Below, one piece after another: positions 33,332 to 42,716 of a stretch of DNA of 64,000 nucleotides. The translations under genes and the position numbers were made by a program. Location: assembly GCA_030278955.1 (NCBI GenBank), contig JAOANR010000001.1, forward strand, positions 37,459,708 to 37,523,707, given 5' to 3'. The notes beneath the pieces are model-generated. The model did no database searches, was not told the DNA's origin, and saw nothing but the letters and a program-made list of their open reading frames with translations. Numbering within the stretch: position 1 is the first letter of the stretch; every line of letters starts with the position of its first letter. This DNA comes from Hygrophila difformis (taxonomy: Eukaryota; Streptophyta; Magnoliopsida; Lamiales; Acanthaceae).

Positions 33332-36300
33332 TGATGACAGCCTTTCGTGACTGTCATTTGCGTCCAATTTAGTGTCTTGATGATGACTTTTTGCTCCTAA
33401 TTCCATTGATTTTTGATGAATAGTCATAAAGGATTAGGAAAGATGAAAGAAGAATTAAGATTGCAAAGAAGTTGGAAAATACATGAAAAATGGCTTGAAA
33501 TTCTGAGTTTTCCTTGAAAGTCTCGCACGCAGTGTTTCTATTGAACTGATCCACGCTTTGTCATGCAGAAGGAAGTTAAGCTGGAAAACAGCGGGAAGTG
33601 GAAAGGACATAGCGAGGAAAGAAAAGGAATGATGCGAGGACTTGTTTCCTAAGTCAGAAAGAGATTTAAGGAAAATGTGCGAATGCTGAAGTCCACGCGA
33701 TGATGATCGACATCGCGAGGAAAGGAAGTCTGCGCAAGACAGAAGTTTTATCCGTTATGGCGAGAAGCAGAGTTCTCTGGGAGAAACTGTGAGACCTCGC
33801 CTCATCACGAAAGATGATTTTATGTTTACTCTCGCTTTGAAGGAACTGGACAAAGCGAGAGGAGAGCTATTCTGATGCGAGCGGTTATCATCCAAGGCAG
33901 AAACAGTTACAACACCCATCTATAAATAAGACCCTTGGGGAATCAGCTCAGCAGGCGGGAGATTGAAGAGAATAGCTCGACTTTACTCTCCAGTCCATTT
34001 TTAGAACTTAGTAGGTAGGTTAGGATTTAATTTTCTCTGCAATTTACTTTCATGTTCTTCAGATTTGTAATTTGTTTTCGTAGATCTGTAATTCAATTTC
34101 GCAGTAGATTTCTTTAAGATTAGCTGTTAGATTAGCTAGAGGATACCCTGGAAGGAGAGTCGCTTTCGGATCGCTTGTTCATCCATCATGACGATCATCA
34201 TCTAAACTCCGACTCACTCGCTCATCTTTGCATTATTCTGATAGCAATCAGATTTCCAGGTGTATTCGTTTTTAATTACTTGTTATTTGAGATACAAGAA
34301 GAATGATTGGTTATCAGATTGTGAATTTCTTATCTTTCTGGTTTCTATTTCCATTTCGTAATTCTGTTTCAGCAGAGTATAAACCTCAATTGCATCATTT
34401 AATCTGAATTTTGCATCATATCTTGAATTCGATTTTCGAAGATCATAATACTTTCACATCTTTAATGCGCTAATTTGTCGTTCCAATTACATAAGAAATT
34501 TGGATGTTGTAACCGAGTTAGGTATGATCTGGCAGAATTATGAATTTACTCGATTTCCTGTCAATGTTATGTTTATAGAGGAGAATCATAAGGTTTAATG
34601 TTCAGAACTCTAAAAGGTTCCTGGAGACCCAATGCAGTGTTAATCATCGCTTGATAATCTCTGAGAATTAATAATTTTGAGTTCATGAGCTTGGATGCAA
34701 AAGATTCTATGTTCATAATTTTCTGAACAGAGATTCCAGAAGGTAGTTATGACAGTTATAAATTCTGATCATTTACTTCGAATAAGGATATTCCCTCGTT
34801 TCACCCTAAAAGATGACGCGAGGAAATATCCAGATAGATCTATTATGACAAAGGTTATTCGAATACTCACGCGATGTCAATCTGACAAAGCGAGAGGATC
34901 AATCTATAACATCAATAGATTTGATATCCATTTTATAGGATATTAATCATTTACTTTTACTTCTTATATGTATATAACCAGTACCTATAAGTAGGAATTG
35001 AGTACCTTGCCGCATTATTACAGAACTATTGCGAGGCATTCAATTCTTTGTATAAGTAAAATCTGGAGAACATTCTTTGAATATTAGCTCCCTCCACGCT
35101 GTACAGACATAGCGCGCGGAAAATTGGAATGTTCATAGTTTGAAACCCAAAATAGTTACTGCGAGCTATATTGGACACTTATTTTGCAGAGTTATTTCTC
35201 AAATTCTCTTTCTTGGGAAAGTTATTTCCTAATTCTGTCTAGTTTCCAACGTATATTTTGGAAGCACCCTTTGCATTTTGATTAAGAGGATTCAGAACCC
35301 TCAACGTCTCTTTATACATATAATACTACATATACATATAATATTTTGGGATATTTCCCAGTATATGATGAGTAATCATACTTCATGATTACAAAATTAC
35401 AATTCATATGTGCAACACGTTTTACTATTTTACACTGGTACGCTGAGAGAGATGATGATATAGGTTTACTCAATCATTATTTACTCAGGACTGATAAAGA
35501 ACAAACTTGTTCTTCAGTTGGGCATTTAGTACCTGTCGTTTAAAAGGGAAAGATGTTTCAAGAACCATCTTTTGTCCTAAAAATTAGTAGAGTATCAGGA
35601 AGATTAATTTCCGGGGTTCATAGTATTAGTTAACACTATAGCTATGAGTAGGAGATTAAATATTTCTACTACAGTCTACTAATCCTGAGTCAAATCATGG
35701 ATATTTGGAGCTGTTTACAGAGACTTCTTGAGCTAAATCAGTTATACAAATCTGAGTAGTCTGGATAAGTCAAGGAATTTGAATAGCAATTTCATCTTGA
35801 TATACTTACAGGACTACTATTCCTTATGAATACTTGCAGGAATTACTCTGAAGAGATAAATCTTATGGAAACATTGGATGATAGATTTAAATATTAGCTT
35901 TTTCATTTGTTGTAGAGGACATCCAATACAGGATCATAAGATTAGTTTGATCAGAGTGATAAAAAGAACAACTTCAAGTTCGGACGAATATAGTAAGATT
36001 TAGAAGTGACCTCAAGTTGTCAAAGGCTTAATCTAAGTCTGAAAGAAAAGATTAAGTGACAGTTCTGAAAGCTATTATCATAGAAGGAGTCTGACAGATC
36101 ATTCTGTAACGGTAGTATTCCATGATTTCAGAGCTTAGAATGTCATGACACTGAATCATAAGTACCTGTCTTGGGAAGTGATTAAAGACATGAAGAATTG
36201 ATTGAATTGTGTAAAGGATTTTTCTATCTCAAAGAACCTTCATTATGTTTTATCCAATGAAGTATGATAATCTCACCATATGCTTATTTCATTTGATTTG

Positions 36301-36654
36301 GTCTGTAATACCTTAAACACATGAATAAGATCATAATATCTTACATCATTTCAATTGTTTTCTTTACTGCATTTATAGTTTTAAGCATTTACATTTCAGT
36401 AGTATTCTTAGTAATAATCATTACACCATTCTTAAACCAAGAGTAGAGACAGATTCTGAAGCTAATAACTCTATTAAAACACTTCTATCGTGTAACTCTC
36501 TTTTGAACGATCCCGACAATTAAAATAAATATTGCAGCTTGATACCGTGCGCTTTCGGTAGGAGAAACTAGGCAAGCTTTTTAACAGCCCTATATAGATT
36601 ATAGTGTAAAGGCTGTCGGGGGGCACTGACCGAGGGTTCGCCTCAAAAGCTTCA
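33332..36654 (+). mobile_element. Family 1 Athila 3' LTR
   Basis: A 3323-bp copy of 11720-15042, beginning TGATGACAGCC and ending AAGCTTCA; after 36654 the copies diverge (PBS in one, Tekay sequence in the other), which fixes the LTR end. The TATA box is at 33920. No gene is seen inside. Confidence 0.78.
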
Positions 36655-36734
36655 GCAAGTTTGGTCACATGACTAGAGGATGTCGAACGCCGGAGGAGGC
36701 GATCGAAAGGAGAATGGATCTGGTGAACCTTTAG
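36655..36734 (+). pseudogene. Tekay gag zinc-knuckle remnant
   Basis: The frame reads KFGHMTRGCRTPEEAIERRM and ends at TAG 36732-36734. It is the second half of a Cys-x2-Cys-x4-His-x4-Cys knuckle interrupted by the family 1 element. Only about 100 bp separate it from the 3' LTR, so pol was deleted from this Tekay copy before or after the insertion. Confidence 0.65.
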
Positions 36735-36836
36735 CAGGGAGAAGCTGAAAAGAGAACAAGGTCAAAGCTCGAACATCCTTGAGAATAATGCATAGGCAGT
36801 TATGGGGACATAACTGTAAACTTAAGGGGGGGAGGA

Positions 36837-39618
36837 TGTAACCACCCGAATATTACGTATTCCAAATCAATAAAATAAACAAATTTGAATTGTTTTGAAC
36901 TACGTCATGACTTGATCCCTTCACAGGGTACGTAGGCAGCTTGGGAATCTAAATTCCAAGTTCAGTCACGAAACAACCACAAAATAGAAACACAACCAAA
37001 AACGTCCAACGTTAAACCCGAAGAAACCAAAACGCAACTTTAGTAAAATCCTTAAGGGAAGACGAGACGAGTTTAAGTAGACAAATCACTATACGAGGGC
37101 TAGGTCGAATTAGTAACTAAAATCCACGCGAGAATTCGAGTCGGAAAATGACCCGAAAGGTCGAACCAAGAGCGCGAAGGATAGAAACCCGATCGAGAAA
37201 CGGAGGAAAAGAACCGACGGACCACGCGAACCGCCCGAACCGGCCGGTTCGGGCGGCGCGCACTCCGCGCGCGCCCGCGCGGCCTCCGCGCGGAGGGACG
37301 GAGACGCGTCCCAGGATTGTTCGCGCGTACTCCGCGCGCACAAAGGCCTATGTGCGCGTCAAGTCCGCGCCAGAGGTGCAGAAGGTGTAAACTTTCCTTC
37401 CATGGCGATTTTCTTGCCAAATTTCCGACCTCAATCGGTGGCAAGTCGATCACAGTGATTGGGGAGGGTATAGGATCGGATTTGGGCGCCCCCTCCCCAT
37501 AACTCTCAGAAAACCTAACCCTAAACACTCTCAATCCTCTTCCCCCAAGTCAAGATCCACCCGACCCCACCTTCCGGCGAACTTTCCGGCGACGGCAAGG
37601 CAAAGGGCACCAATCCCTGACTTCTAGATTCTTGGTAAGCTATATCATACTGTTTTAGATCGTCCATATAACTTAGAATCTCGAATTCTAACCCCTTTCC
37701 TCTCTTCGATTTCACGACGGAAAAACGAACGAAAAGCGAATGGAGAAGTTGGTCGTTCGTCGCGACCTTAGGACGTCCAAAGACCCTTCCCAGCGACCCC
37801 AATCTCTAACGCTGTAAGTTAACACCTTACTCACAAATTTCCATGGTTATTTGTCGTTTAAAACTCGAGATCTAAACCCGTAACAAAAATCGATTTCCAA
37901 AAACCCCGATTTCGTCCGATTTCAAAGACTCGCCTAAAACCCAACCTTCGGGAATTAAAACCGAAAACTTTTCAACATAAAAGTTGTTCCTAACACGCTT
38001 GTCTAACTTGTGTCCAAATTTTAGCCATTGACATTAAGATTTGCTATCCCAAATCACGCCGTAAACTTTCTGTGACAAACCGAACGACCCAAACTGTGAC
38101 AGTTTTTCTCACTTGACTTGTTGCACGTTTTCCACACGTTTCTAGGATGATTAAACTTTGCATTCCTAAACGAAAGTTGTAGATAATGGTGTCTAGATTG
38201 TGCATATAAAATTTCATAAATTTTGGTAGTCATTTGTTATGTCAAAAGGTCTAATTTCAAAACTGTTTTGAAACCTCGCCGGAGTCCGCGAGAGAACAGT
38301 GGGTTGTGGTCGATTTTTGAACATCTAAAATTCATTATTTCCGAATTCTTAAAACATGAAAGTTGTTCCTTAGTGTGTTTTGTACTTACTGTAAAAATTT
38401 CGCTTCCATTGGTTTTGAAAATGAATTTTTAATCGACCTTACACGAACCTGTGACGGGACAAGCTTCTGAGACAGAAATCATTTTAGGCAAAGAATTCGA
38501 AATTCGACTTACTTCGGAACCTTATTTCCAAAAACTTAAATCACGAAAGTTGTTCGCGTGTGTGTTTTAGATCCACTGCAAAAATTTCAGAATTTTTGGG
38601 GTTAAAACGGATTGTTAATTAATAAAGGTGTAAACTGCCTCGAATCGGATTTTTCGAACTTGAAAACTCGAACTATGAAACGCGGTGTCGAATGATCGGT
38701 AACATTGATATAAGAACTTTCGAAAAATCCCGTTCACTAGGCTGAGTCGATCTTCATGCTATCATTATCTTTTTGAGACTGCCTCGTTAGTGGTCTCCTT
38801 ACTATCTGAGATTGCCTCGTTAGTGATCTCGCGCGCTGTGTTTTGGATCGCCTCGTTAGTGGTCTTACTATCTTTGAGACTGCCTCGTTAGTGGTCTCCC
38901 ATTGTTTGGACTGCCTCGTTAGTGGTCCTATTTTGAGATTGCCTCGTTAGTGATCTCCCGGTATGGTGTCCTCTTCTTAGTTTACGGGATAAAACGGTAA
39001 AAGACTTGTGTGAGTGTTCAATTACGTCTAAACCATGCTTCCATGTTTTAAATTATGCATTTAAATTACGCCTCTTAAATTATGCTTTAAATTATGCCTC
39101 TACATTAAATCCATTAATTATGTGTTTCCGCTGCGAATAAGATACGTAACTGTTTTGAAATTTTGTGCATAAAAGGGAAATCTTTAGTGTTAAGCACATG
39201 TAACCCTGTTATTTGTTAGTTATGGTTTAACTTACTCAGTATATCTTTATACTGACAACCGTTGTCATTTTTCCTTTTCAGAGTATGTCGAGTGACGCAT
39301 GTACACGCATTTGGGGGGAATTGTTTGTGAACATTTTATTTACTGCATCGTATTACTGTTTACCGGGTCTGTTTAACCCGAGGTTTTGGCCGTGTTGGCC
39401 GTGATTACATTCCCGCTGCATTTATCTTTTTATGCATGATGATTTTTACTACCGTATTTGACTAAAGTATTATTGGATTCCGGATTTATCATCGAATGTT
39501 TTAAAACTTTGCATACCCATAAGCCTTGCGTTTCCTTAGCAAGCTCGGGAAGCCGTGTCTTGCTAGGGGAATGCGGCGGTGACACCTCGGCCTGGGTTAC
39601 CAAATCCGGGGTGTTACA
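36837..39618 (+). mobile_element. Tekay/Del-type LTR
   Basis: The LTR runs from TGTAACCACCCG, after the purine tract AAGGGGGGGAGGA, to GGGGTGTTACA. Both termini are typical of Tekay/Del chromoviruses. It is GC-rich at 37140-37380 and carries six covarying hairpins at 38775-38957. Sequence after 39618 is family 2 Athila LTR, so this Tekay copy inserted into, or was joined to, that LTR. The reading frames across 37100-37534 are not supported as genes. Confidence 0.75.
38775..38957 (+). repeat. Six tandem hairpins with conserved loop and covarying stems
   Basis: Six units share the 13-nt loop TGCCTCGTTAGTG (first base C in unit 3), with stems that change in step. 38775-38797 GAGAC/GTCTC; 38808-38830 GAGAT/ATCTC; 38845-38865 GGAT/GTCT (pairs with wobbles); 38876-38898 GAGAC/GTCTC; 38908-38928 GGAC/GTCC; 38935-38957 GAGAT/ATCTC. 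Spacers vary from 6 to 14 nt. The compensated stems suggest a selected RNA or single-strand DNA structure. Confidence 0.85.
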
Positions 39619-41153
39619 ACCTGTCTTGGGAATGATTTTCAAATATCAATTGGTTTCTCGAAATTGCTGTGTGTTGGAAATCTAATATTTGATATTGCAT
39701 TAAGTCAATATCCACTTGGGTATAGATGAAATGTGATAAGTAATACTAGAGGAACAGCATATAGGCCTTGGTTAATTTCTAAGATAGGGTTGAGTATTCC
39801 TTCGACTACTATCTTCTTCTGCCAAAGTCTAGAATTGAGTCTTGAGTGAGTACATCCGGAACAGGTTCCTTGTGGATCTGTTTCATTCAGTTTGTATCTC
39901 ATAACTACCCAGATGTTGTGAGCCCTGTGGCTCATTTATATCTTGGGGGTTTTTGATCTGCATCTGGTCACCAAGACCAGGGGCTCTTTTATACTAACGA
40001 AAAGAGATGCTTTTTAAGACTTCCGAGTGATAGAATTTTAAATGCTTTCTTTACTGCTTTCTTTTAAATGCTTTCATAGAGGTCACTCGGAAGAAATTTA
40101 AGGTTGTCCATCTGTTAAAAGGTTTGAGAGTTATGGAAGGGTTCGGGGCTCGTTTTGAAAACTTTGGGTGTGACATGGAGGAATGATAGGAGTACTTAGC
40201 ATGTCAACTAATGGTATGCTAAGTGTTGCTTATCCACCACAGATAAATAATCTAACTTCGCAAGGCCTGTGAACAAGGTCTGAGAAGGGAGTTATTAGTA
40301 AGTCTGTGGTATCTTGGATTTTGTTATCTTAAGAGCATGTAAACTCTTATTGTAAGTACCTGTCTGTTAAAGGGAACATGGTGTAGAGAGCATGAGAATT
40401 AGCTAACTGACGAACTATCCCAAGCTAAGATCTGTGTATTAAAAATGGAAGTTTAATTGTGTTTCATCTGAATCTTGTCCAAACTTTCTTATTTCCCCAT
40501 GTCCCTTCTGTCTCATTTTATCTGCTTTCTTAGAATAACTTTACTGCTTCCTTAGAATAGAATTTACTCGCTTTGTAGTGTAATTTTTACTGCTTTCATG
40601 ATCTGGATTTTAAATTATGTCAAGTAGTTGTTAGAAAATCTTGCAAAACTTGAAACGAGTAACCGAGTGGAAAATCTTAATAAACGACGTGGGCCCTGCT
40701 TCCATCGCACATCCTCCAGTGAACGATCCGGTACTTACTATAAATTACTGCAATTTTTGACTCCGTGCGCTTTCGGGAGCACAGTTTCTTGACACGAGTA
40801 AAATAAAAACACAACATTTTAGAAAATACTCATGCAGTGGGAAGATGTTCAAGAGTTTCATGGCAGGTATCCTCTTGACATGAAATTAAGAGAAGCATCA
40901 TGGTGCAGATACCAGGGACTTTCAGGGTGACAGACTGAAGGTCAATCCCGGTTGCACCGTGATACTTATCAAAAGTTTCATGGCGGGAAGGACCACTGCG
41001 CCATTTGAAATTGAAAGACCCCACATGAGTAATAAAAAGGGAAATCATAATATATCCTTAACCCCTTTCCCACGAATCATAACTCTTTCCTTTTAATAAT
41101 TTCAACTTGGGATATTTTAGGAAAGCTCGTGCAGGAAATTGTCAAAAGTTTCA
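39619..41153 (+). mobile_element. Family 2 Athila LTR, 3' portion (+ strand)
   Basis: This resembles the reverse complement of 59509-60850, including AGATAGGGTTGAGTATTC, the CCGTGCGCTTTCGG word at 40763-40776, and the LTR end GTCAAAAGTTTCA. Its 5' part is missing because the Tekay LTR abuts it at 39618. No gene is seen. Confidence 0.7.
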
Positions 41154-41275
41154 TGGCGCCGTTGCCGGGGATTCTCGAGGCGCCACTTGAAATCACAGTT
41201 TCCTCCTCGAGCCATAAACAAAACCTGTTTTAATAATAAATACTCGTGTTAACGAAACTTGTCAAAAGTTTCAAT
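40843..41275 (+). repeat. Degenerate repeats of the LTR-end/PBS junction
   Basis: The words TGTTCAAGAGTTTCATGGCAG (about 40846), TATCAAAAGTTTCATGGCGGG (about 40968), TGTCAAAAGTTTCATGGCGCC (41140) and TGTCAAAAGTTTCAATAC (about 41260) are successive variants of the LTR terminus, the first three running into the start of a PBS. Only the third has a full PBS. Confidence 0.6.
41154..41171 (+). other. Primer-binding site, tRNA-Asp (family 2 fragment)
   Basis: TGGCGCCGTTGCCGGGGA follows the LTR end. About 100 bp of leader remains before the homology is lost, so no gag follows. Confidence 0.8.
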
Positions 41276-41360
41276 ACTATAAAAATTAAACAATGAAATA
41301 TTATGTTATAAATATTTATTTAACACATCGGTTTAATGAAAAGGAAAAAGTAAAAGATAC

Positions 41361-41475
41361 CTTCTTCTAGTTTCTCAACTTCTAGTTTCTCAAGTTCTTC
41401 AAAATCTTTTTCTTCAACAAGGGGGGATTATTTTTCCGAATCCAATCTTGTGCGCATATAAGTGCTTCAGTCAAA
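41361..41475 (-). pseudogene. hAT transposase C-terminal fragment
   Basis: The - strand reads SLTEALICAQDWIRKNNPP, then shifts frame at a run of G/C into an acidic Glu-rich tail (EEKDFEELEKLE). The ALICAQDW block and acidic tail resemble the C-terminus of plant Ac/RICESLEEPER-type hAT transposases. The rest of the transposase is absent. Confidence 0.5.
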
Positions 41476-42620
41476 GAAAATGAACAAATTTTCAGTAACA
41501 GAACACAAGAAAAGCTTGGTTAAGAAACACCTAGCCCTACCTCCTACCTCCGTGTTAGCACAAGCAGCAAAGAAAATGAACAAATTTTCATCAGAATTAT
41601 GAGGGATGGTGCAATTGTATCAAGATTCAACCAAGGGCACTCTCGTATCATTTCATTGGTTCAATTTCGTACACCTTTAAACCAGTTTATATTACCTTCT
41701 TGGTTAGGAGACCTTAAAATTTTTCAGAAAATTTTAATACATATAAATTTATTTAGCCTTCTCACGCTTAATATATATATACTAAAATCACTAGTTAATC
41801 ACATAACATTTCACAGTATATAAGTTGTTGAATCATTTAACCCTAAATCACCAGATTTTCATTCATAGGCATGGCATTGAGAAAACACCAAAGTAAATAC
41901 CCAGATTAGGGAAGGAAACTAGAACCCTTTCAAAGTAAATAGAAATTTTATGCGAAATGTTGTAAACCAAGAAAACCCGCGTCATAATCCACCAGAAAAG
42001 TGAAAAGAACGGTTGGGAAAATCCTCTCAAATAAACAATGAGGTGAAGATGAAAGTAGCATAACCACATTCTAATCAAGAATGGACATTGAAAGTGAGGA
42101 ATGGCGAGTGGACTTCAGCCACATTTGACAAGAGGGTTTGTGAAAACTTACAAATCAAACAGAGCAGGCGACAGGCGTATGTCGGAGGAGGAAGAAGAAA
42201 CAATAATTGTATCAAGGAGGGAAGGGAAGGGCGGACGGGAAGAGCGGCGGCGGCGCTATGCCGCTATCAAGGCCGGAAGGCTGAAGAGGATGAAGGAATG
42301 ACGGGATGAACAAAGATGCGGCGGTGTGGAAGGCCGAACAGAAACAGGTGTTAGGATTTAGGGTTGGAATATTATAAATTTTGTTAATAGGAAATAATAT
42401 ATTTATATATAAATATATATATTTAAATAATAAAATTTAATAATAAAAATATAATATACGGTTCGGTTCGGTTAACCGGAGGTAAAATTTTGTAAAAACC
42501 GAAACCGAACCGAACCGAACAAATACCTGTGTTAAGGTATTTGTAACCGAACCGAATACCCCGGTTAACCGAAAATTCGGTTCGGATTCGATTCGGATCA
42601 GCGGTTCAACGGTTCGGTTC

Positions 42621-42640
42621 GGTTTTTTTGCCCACCCCTA
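42621..42640 (-). repeat. hAT-like terminal inverted repeat
   Basis: On the - strand the end reads TAGGGGTGGGCAAAAAAACC and then runs into alternating CCGAACC/GGTTCGG sequence, a form common at plant hAT ends. I could not find the partner end or an 8-bp target duplication. Confidence 0.45.
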
Positions 42641-42716
42641 GATATGAACATATTTAAAAAATTACCTTGCTTAAACAAAACACTAATATACCCTAATCTA
42701 CACCGTTTGTAACAGA

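Larger units (their letters stand above)
11720..36654 (+). mobile_element. Nearly intact Athila-type (Ty3/gypsy) element with F-box cargo, family 1
   Basis: The order is LTR, tRNA-Asp PBS, gag-pol, five F-box units, ORF1, PPT-like tract, LTR, about 24.9 kb in all. Gag-pol and ORF1 are fully open. Only F-box unit 2 is disrupted, by a 2-bp deletion near its C-terminus. The base following the 3' LTR opens GCAAG, part of a Tekay zinc-knuckle coding sequence and the expected 5-bp target-site duplication; the left partner is outside the window because of the tandem copy. Confidence 0.72.
41172..42716. other. hAT-like remnant and leader between PBS fragment and Tekay gag
   Basis: No intact gene is seen. 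From left to right it holds a short family 2 leader, a hAT transposase C-terminal scrap on the - strand (41361-41475), AT-rich DNA, a GC-richer block at 42100-42310 without recognisable coding, an inverted-repeat-rich CCGAACC block (42460-42625), a hAT-like terminus at 42621-42640, and about 75 bp before the Tekay gag ATG. Confidence 0.45.

Noticed and set aside
21018..36654. A single element with 15.6-kb LTRs as the primary annotation
   Set aside because: The TATA box would then lie about 12.9 kb into the LTR, and the motif at 11689-11719 resembles known pre-LTR sequence followed by TGATGAC. Kept only as an alternative.
37100..37534. Overlapping Arg/Pro-rich reading frames on both strands
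   Set aside because: They come from a GC-rich block inside a Tekay LTR, overlap in several frames and have no recognisable domain.
38775..38957. CRISPR-like array
   Set aside because: The repeat is a short hairpin loop, the spacers are only 6-14 nt and of unequal length, and the DNA is plant LTR sequence.
42088..42309. Arg/Glu-rich small frames in a GC-rich block
   Set aside because: Two overlapping frames of similar length, low complexity, no homology recognised; probably untranslated DNA of the hAT remnant.
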